Positions 5,121 through 7,410 of a DNA stretch of 7,410 nt are shown piece after piece. The notes under the pieces are model-generated. The model did not search any database. It was not told the DNA's origin and saw nothing but the letters and a program-made list of their open reading frames with translations. Made by a program: the position numbers and the translations under genes. This DNA comes from Actinomycetota bacterium (GTDB lineage Bacteria > Actinomycetota > Thermoleophilia > Solirubrobacterales > Thermoleophilaceae). The stretch is from assembly GCA_005883295.1 (NCBI GenBank), contig VAWV01000016.1, positions 1 through 7,410 of the forward strand, read 5' to 3'. The number at the start of each line of letters is the position of its first letter. Within the stretch, counting starts at the first letter, position 1.

Positions 5121-5573
5121 GTGACCCCATTCGTCACCGCCGGCGGCGCGTTCCTCTTCACGATCCTCTACGCGGATCTGATGTTCGACGTCCAGGTGCT
5201 CGCCCACCGCGGGCACGAGCCGCCGGAGGACGTGCTCGCGTCGATCGCGGGCTATTACAAGAGGGTCACGGTCTCGGCGCGCCCGCTGAACCGGCTCGTG
5301 GTGGTGGTCATGGGCGCGACGCTCGCCGCGATCGTCGTTCAGCTCGCGGGCGACGACGCTCCGAACTGGGTCGGCTGGACCTCGCTTGGACTGGCGGGGG
5401 CGCCGATCGTGCTCGCCGGCGTCCGCACCTTCCCGAACGCCGTGCGGCTGGCGCGCCGAGCCGATCCGCCGGACGTCCAGGCACGAATCGCGTGGTCGAT
5501 CTGCCGCGACCACCTGTTCTGCGCCGTCGCGATCACATCGCTGCTCGTGGTCCAGCTGGTCTTCGCACGGTGA
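5121..5573 (+). CDS. Four-span membrane protein of unknown function
   Basis: The 150-residue protein has hydrophobic segments at about residues 5-22, 57-76, 85-102 and 132-148. The first contains acidic and polar residues (ILYADLMFDVQVLAHRGHE), an arrangement that is unusual enough to be functional, with Asp19, Asp23, Gln25 and His29 on or near the helix. A cytoplasmic-looking loop (30-56) carries PEDVLASIAGYYKRV, and a second (103-130) carries basic residues and Cys128. Four spans with both ends on the same side are likely. The family is not one I can name. The GTG at 5121 is chosen because a -10-like element lies six bases upstream; no ribosome-binding site is present. It is divergent from the small exported protein. 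Confidence 0.78.
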   Translation: MTPFVTAGGAFLFTILYADLMFDVQVLAHRGHEPPEDVLASIAGYYKRVTVSARPLNRLVVVVMGATLAAIVVQLAGDDAPNWVGWTSLGLAGAPIVLAGVRTFPNAVRLARRADPPDVQARIAWSICRDHLFCAVAITSLLVVQLVFAR

Positions 5574-5601
5574 GCGAGGTCGTGCGAGCCCGCCAACCGG
5601 G

Positions 5602-5607
5602 TACACC
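5602..5607 (+). promoter_or_regulatory. Putative -10 element of the 60-residue protein gene
   Basis: TACACC resembles the actinobacterial -10 form TACACT and ends six bases before ATG 5614. No ribosome-binding site lies in between, so the mRNA is probably leaderless. Confidence 0.4.
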
Positions 5608-5613
5608 ACAGGC

Positions 5614-5796
5614 ATGGCGAGGTTCTTGGACAGGCTGAAGCAGATCCTTCGGCCGAAGGCCAGTCCCGGCGATCGGCGCGCCCGACGCCGCGACCCCGAC
5701 TTCGTCGGCGGCACGAACGTCAGGGACATAGAGCAGGCGCCGCCGGGGCGGGCCCAGGAGCTCGCGGGTCACGCCGTCGAGCGGGTCGACACGTGA
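5614..5796 (+). CDS. Small charged protein, 60 residues (hypothetical)
   Basis: The frame from ATG 5614 to TGA 5796 encodes a very basic N-terminal half: an amphipathic helix MARFLDRLKQILRPK, then the Arg-rich stretch GDRRARRRDPD. The second half is less charged (FVGGTNVRDIEQ, then a helix QELAGHAVERVD). There is no signal peptide or membrane span. Third codon positions are mostly G or C. The frame itself is open further upstream, overlapping the 5121 gene, but the upstream portion is a shadow; the -10-like TACACC six bases before this ATG supports the start. The amphipathic, basic beginning could bind membranes or nucleic acid. It lies between a membrane protein (40-bp gap) and the endonuclease IV-like gene (29-bp gap), in the same direction. 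No family is recognised. Confidence 0.6.
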   Translation: MARFLDRLKQILRPKASPGDRRARRRDPDFVGGTNVRDIEQAPPGRAQELAGHAVERVDT

Positions 5797-5825
5797 CCAC
5801 GCCCTCGCGCGTCTCCCTGTAGCCC

Positions 5826-6689
5826 ATGGGCGCCGTTCGCTGCGGGCCGGCCTTCATCCCATCCCGCGAGGACCCTGGGGAAGCGGTCGACCTCCTGGTC
5901 GAGCGCGGGTACGGAGCCTGCGAGATCGACTTCGAGGGCGGCTTCTGGATGGACTGGGAGTACGCAGAACGGCTCGGCGAGCGGGCCCGCGATGCGGGCA
6001 TCGCGCTATCGATTCACGCGCCCATCCCCGCCTTCCTGGGTCACCTCGAGCGGGGCAAGAAGTACCGGATGGCCGTGGGCATGCTCGACCACTCGGCGGG
6101 GATAGCCCGCTCCTGCGGGGCGGAGCTCGTGGTCTTCCATCCCGGCTTCCTGCTCGGGCGCGAGCAGGACGAGGCGACCGCGGCGGTCGTGGAGCAGCTG
6201 CGCGAGCTCCGGGAGCGGCTCGAGGGGAAGGGGCGGGGCGTTCCGTTCGGCGTCGAGGTGATGGGTCGGGCGCGCGAGTACGGGACGCTCGACGACGTGA
6301 TCGCGATCGCCTCGCAGTTCCCCTGGGTCCGGCCGGTGATCGACTTCGCGCATCTGCACGCGGTCACCGATGGCGGGTTCATCGACCCCGACGCCTTCAC
6401 CGCGGCGCTCGCCGCCGCGGACGCGATCATCGAGCCCGGTGCACCGTTCCACATCCACTTCTCCGACATCGACTACGCAAACCGCAACGAGAAGTCCCAC
6501 CTTCCCTACGGCCAGGGCACCCTCCGCGCCGAGCCGCTCGGCGAGGCCCTCGCGGGCTTCGATCGGCCAGCCACCGTGATTGGCGAATCGCCCGACGAAG
6601 CATCGAACCAGGCCATTCGCGCGATCCTGGCGGGCGAGCCGGCACCCGACGTCCCCGCGGAGGCCGACCGGCTCTTCAAGCCCGATTGA
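5826..6689 (+). CDS. Endonuclease IV-like TIM-barrel protein (AP endonuclease family 2)
   Basis: The 287-residue cytoplasmic protein has the xylose isomerase-like TIM barrel of endonuclease IV (Nfo). Segments that match its metal-site order are SIHAPIPAF (His64), VVFHPG (His105), GVEVMG (Glu144), VIDFAHLHA (Asp173, His176), HIHFSD (His211), KSHLPYGQG (His225) and VIGESPD (Glu254). In E. coli Nfo the motif around the seventh site is Asp-Arg-His; here the Asp position appears to be Lys223, so one zinc ligand is missing or replaced (Glu222 is next to it). The size agrees with the family. Nfo cleaves DNA at abasic sites during base-excision repair; with the changed site, a different reaction or altered metal content is possible. 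The start fits family N-termini (CGPAFIPSRE). No ribosome-binding site or convincing promoter is visible in the short upstream gap. Confidence 0.87.
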   Translation: MGAVRCGPAFIPSREDPGEAVDLLVERGYGACEIDFEGGFWMDWEYAERLGERARDAGIALSIHAPIPAFLGHLERGKKYRMAVGMLDHSAGIARSCGAELVVFHPGFLLGREQDEATAAVVEQLRELRERLEGKGRGVPFGVEVMGRAREYGTLDDVIAIASQFPWVRPVIDFAHLHAVTDGGFIDPDAFTAALAAADAIIEPGAPFHIHFSDIDYANRNEKSHLPYGQGTLRAEPLGEALAGFDRPATVIGESPDEASNQAIRAILAGEPAPDVPAEADRLFKPD

Positions 6690-6693
6690 GCCC

Positions 6694-6699
6694 TAATCT
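6694..6699 (+). promoter_or_regulatory. Possible -10 element of the exported protein gene
   Basis: TAATCT fits TANNNT, five bases after the previous stop and 33 bases before ATG 6733. It would give a short leader that contains the ribosome-binding site. No -35 is evident, as the upstream bases are coding. Confidence 0.3.
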
Positions 6700-6720
6700 T
6701 CGGTTCGGAGCCGACAGGCA

Positions 6721-6726
6721 GGGAGG
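6721..6726 (+). promoter_or_regulatory. Shine-Dalgarno site of the exported protein gene
   Basis: GGGAGG lies six bases before ATG 6733 and fixes this start, which also gives a proper signal peptide. Confidence 0.65.
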
Positions 6727-6732
6727 CGTCAA

Positions 6733-7287
6733 ATGAAGCGTGCACGGACGATTGGGGTGATGGCGGCGGTGACGAGTGCCGGTGCCCTGGCCATTGCCCT
6801 CGGTACCGCTGGTGCGGCCGGGAACGCGGGCGACCTCGCGACGGGGTCGGCCGTTAACCAGTTCGCGACTCCGGCGGGGCCGGGCTTCGCCCGGCTGAGC
6901 GTTGCGGCGCACAGCAGCCCTTCTGGCCTCAACCCTCGTGGCGAGGTTCGCGCCAAGGGGACGACGGGCTTGCCGATGGGCGACTTCGCCGTCCAGGGCC
7001 CGGTGACGTGCCTCAGGGTCGATGGGAACAAGGCGGCGATCAAGTACCGCTTCAGGCAGGCCACCGGATCCGCGGCGCCGTTCAAGGGCGGCGGGGTCGA
7101 GGTCTTCGTCGAGGACAACGGCCAGCCACGCCGCGGGCAACCCGTCGACGCCAACGCGTCCCATCCTCCAGAGATGGCGGCCACATTCGACGCGACGGCG
7201 AGCAAGTGTGACGATCCGAACAGCGCGACCTACGACACCGTGACCTCCGGTGACTACACGGTCGTCGATCCCACCGCAAGCCACTAG
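6733..7287 (+). CDS. Exported protein with two cysteines, unknown function
   Basis: The 184-residue product begins with a Sec-type signal peptide: MKRAR, a hydrophobic Ala/Val/Leu core to about residue 24 and a small-residue cleavage region (GTAGAAG, about 24-30). The mature part, about 155 residues, is probably all beta: ATGSAVNQF, FARLSVAAHSSPSG, GDFAVQGPVTCLRVDGNKA, IKYRF, and GGGVEVFVEDNGQP. Segments of the form 'G-x-V-T-C-L-x-V-x-G-N' followed by 'GG...V...V.DNG' recur in exported actinobacterial proteins of unknown role, which I recognise only as a pattern. Cys93 and Cys159 are the only cysteines and could form one disulfide. There is no membrane anchor, lipobox or sorting signal, so it should be released or loosely bound to the wall. 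It has its own ribosome-binding site and probably its own promoter. Confidence 0.82.
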   Translation: MKRARTIGVMAAVTSAGALAIALGTAGAAGNAGDLATGSAVNQFATPAGPGFARLSVAAHSSPSGLNPRGEVRAKGTTGLPMGDFAVQGPVTCLRVDGNKAAIKYRFRQATGSAAPFKGGGVEVFVEDNGQPRRGQPVDANASHPPEMAATFDATASKCDDPNSATYDTVTSGDYTVVDPTASH

Positions 7288-7317
7288 CGGCTCCAGGACC
7301 GCAACGCCCGCCCCTCG

Positions 7318-7339
7318 GCGCCCTACACTGGGTAGGCGC
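7318..7339. other. Imperfect dyad overlapping the -10 of the last gene
   Basis: GCGCC(C)TAC at 7318-7326 pairs with GTAGGCGC at 7332-7339: eight pairs with one bulged C and a five-base loop. It covers the putative -10 TACACT, so a protein bound here would block transcription. As RNA it could instead be a hairpin at the end of the upstream transcript. No T-run follows. Confidence 0.35.
7324..7329 (+). promoter_or_regulatory. Putative -10 element of the gene starting at 7404
   Basis: TACACT matches the common actinobacterial -10 form. A start about seven bases downstream would give a leader of roughly 68 bases before ATG 7404, unlike the leaderless genes in this window. No -35 is clear. Confidence 0.45.
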
Positions 7340-7403
7340 GCTTGGTTCTCGGGCTCTCACCCTGGCCGCGCTCATCCCAGAGAGAGTCACCGAGGAGGCC
7401 GAG

Positions 7404-7410
7404 ATGTCAA
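7404..7410 (+). CDS. First codons of a gene running off the right edge
   Basis: ATGTCA is preceded by GAGGAGG (7392-7398) at a five-base spacing, which is a strong translation start. Only Met-Ser is visible, so nothing can be said about the product. The 116 bases between the previous stop and this start hold the -10-like TACACT and the dyad described separately. Confidence 0.55.

Noticed and set aside
4848..5729. Full 293-residue minus-strand frame
   Set aside because: Only the part after the ATG at 5099 looks like a protein; the upstream part is antisense to the four-span membrane gene and reads as charged low complexity.
1..7410. CRISPR array, tRNA/rRNA genes, insertion sequences, prophage or attachment sites
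   Set aside because: No regularly spaced repeats, cloverleaf-like segment, transposase/integrase motif or terminal inverted repeats were seen on either strand; the gene order looks like ordinary chromosome.

Overview
The window is visibly GC-rich DNA with dense, short chromosomal genes, G/C-dominated third codon positions, GTG starts and several genes that seem to be transcribed without a leader. Together with the families present (DUF2277, an actinobacterial-style VOC protein, a solitary TatA, many small secreted or membrane proteins of unknown function), this suggests an actinomycetote, perhaps a Thermoleophilia/Solirubrobacterales-like lineage. The phylum is likely; anything finer is a guess. 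I see no CRISPR array, rRNA, tRNA, transposase, integrase or phage gene.

Layout. Positions 1-202 hold the end of an alanine-rich helical protein. A DUF2277 protein (222-491) and a VOC/glyoxalase-fold protein (572-943) follow. Next come two membrane proteins: one with a C-terminal segment resembling a K+-channel pore loop that lacks the filter glycines (993-1676), and one with two membrane spans (1728-2078). The second converges on a RibD/DHFR-fold reductase on the minus strand (2075-2557), and the two stop codons share one CTAG. The reductase seems to lack the usual first ~28 residues of its family.

A 122-bp divergent spacer separates it from a TatA-like gene (2680-2898). This is followed by a large exported hydrolase (2926-4887) with a probable beta-trefoil N-terminus and a membrane-dipeptidase (M19)-like metal centre. 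A small exported or membrane-anchored minus-strand ORF (4848-5099) overlaps its end and is divergent from a four-span membrane protein (5121-5573). Their starts are 21 bp apart, and their putative -10 elements overlap. A 60-residue charged protein (5614-5796), an endonuclease IV-like TIM-barrel protein (5826-6689), an exported protein with two cysteines (6733-7287) and the first codons of another gene (7404 onward) complete the window.

The genes look like independently transcribed units rather than one pathway. The most plausible functional pair is TatA plus the exported hydrolase, whose signal peptide begins with an Arg-Arg pair. I do not see a convincing new multi-gene system. The points most worth a second look are the overlapping divergent promoters at 5107-5114, the trefoil-hydrolase architecture, the channel-like membrane protein, the altered metal site of the endonuclease IV-like protein, and the shortened reductase.
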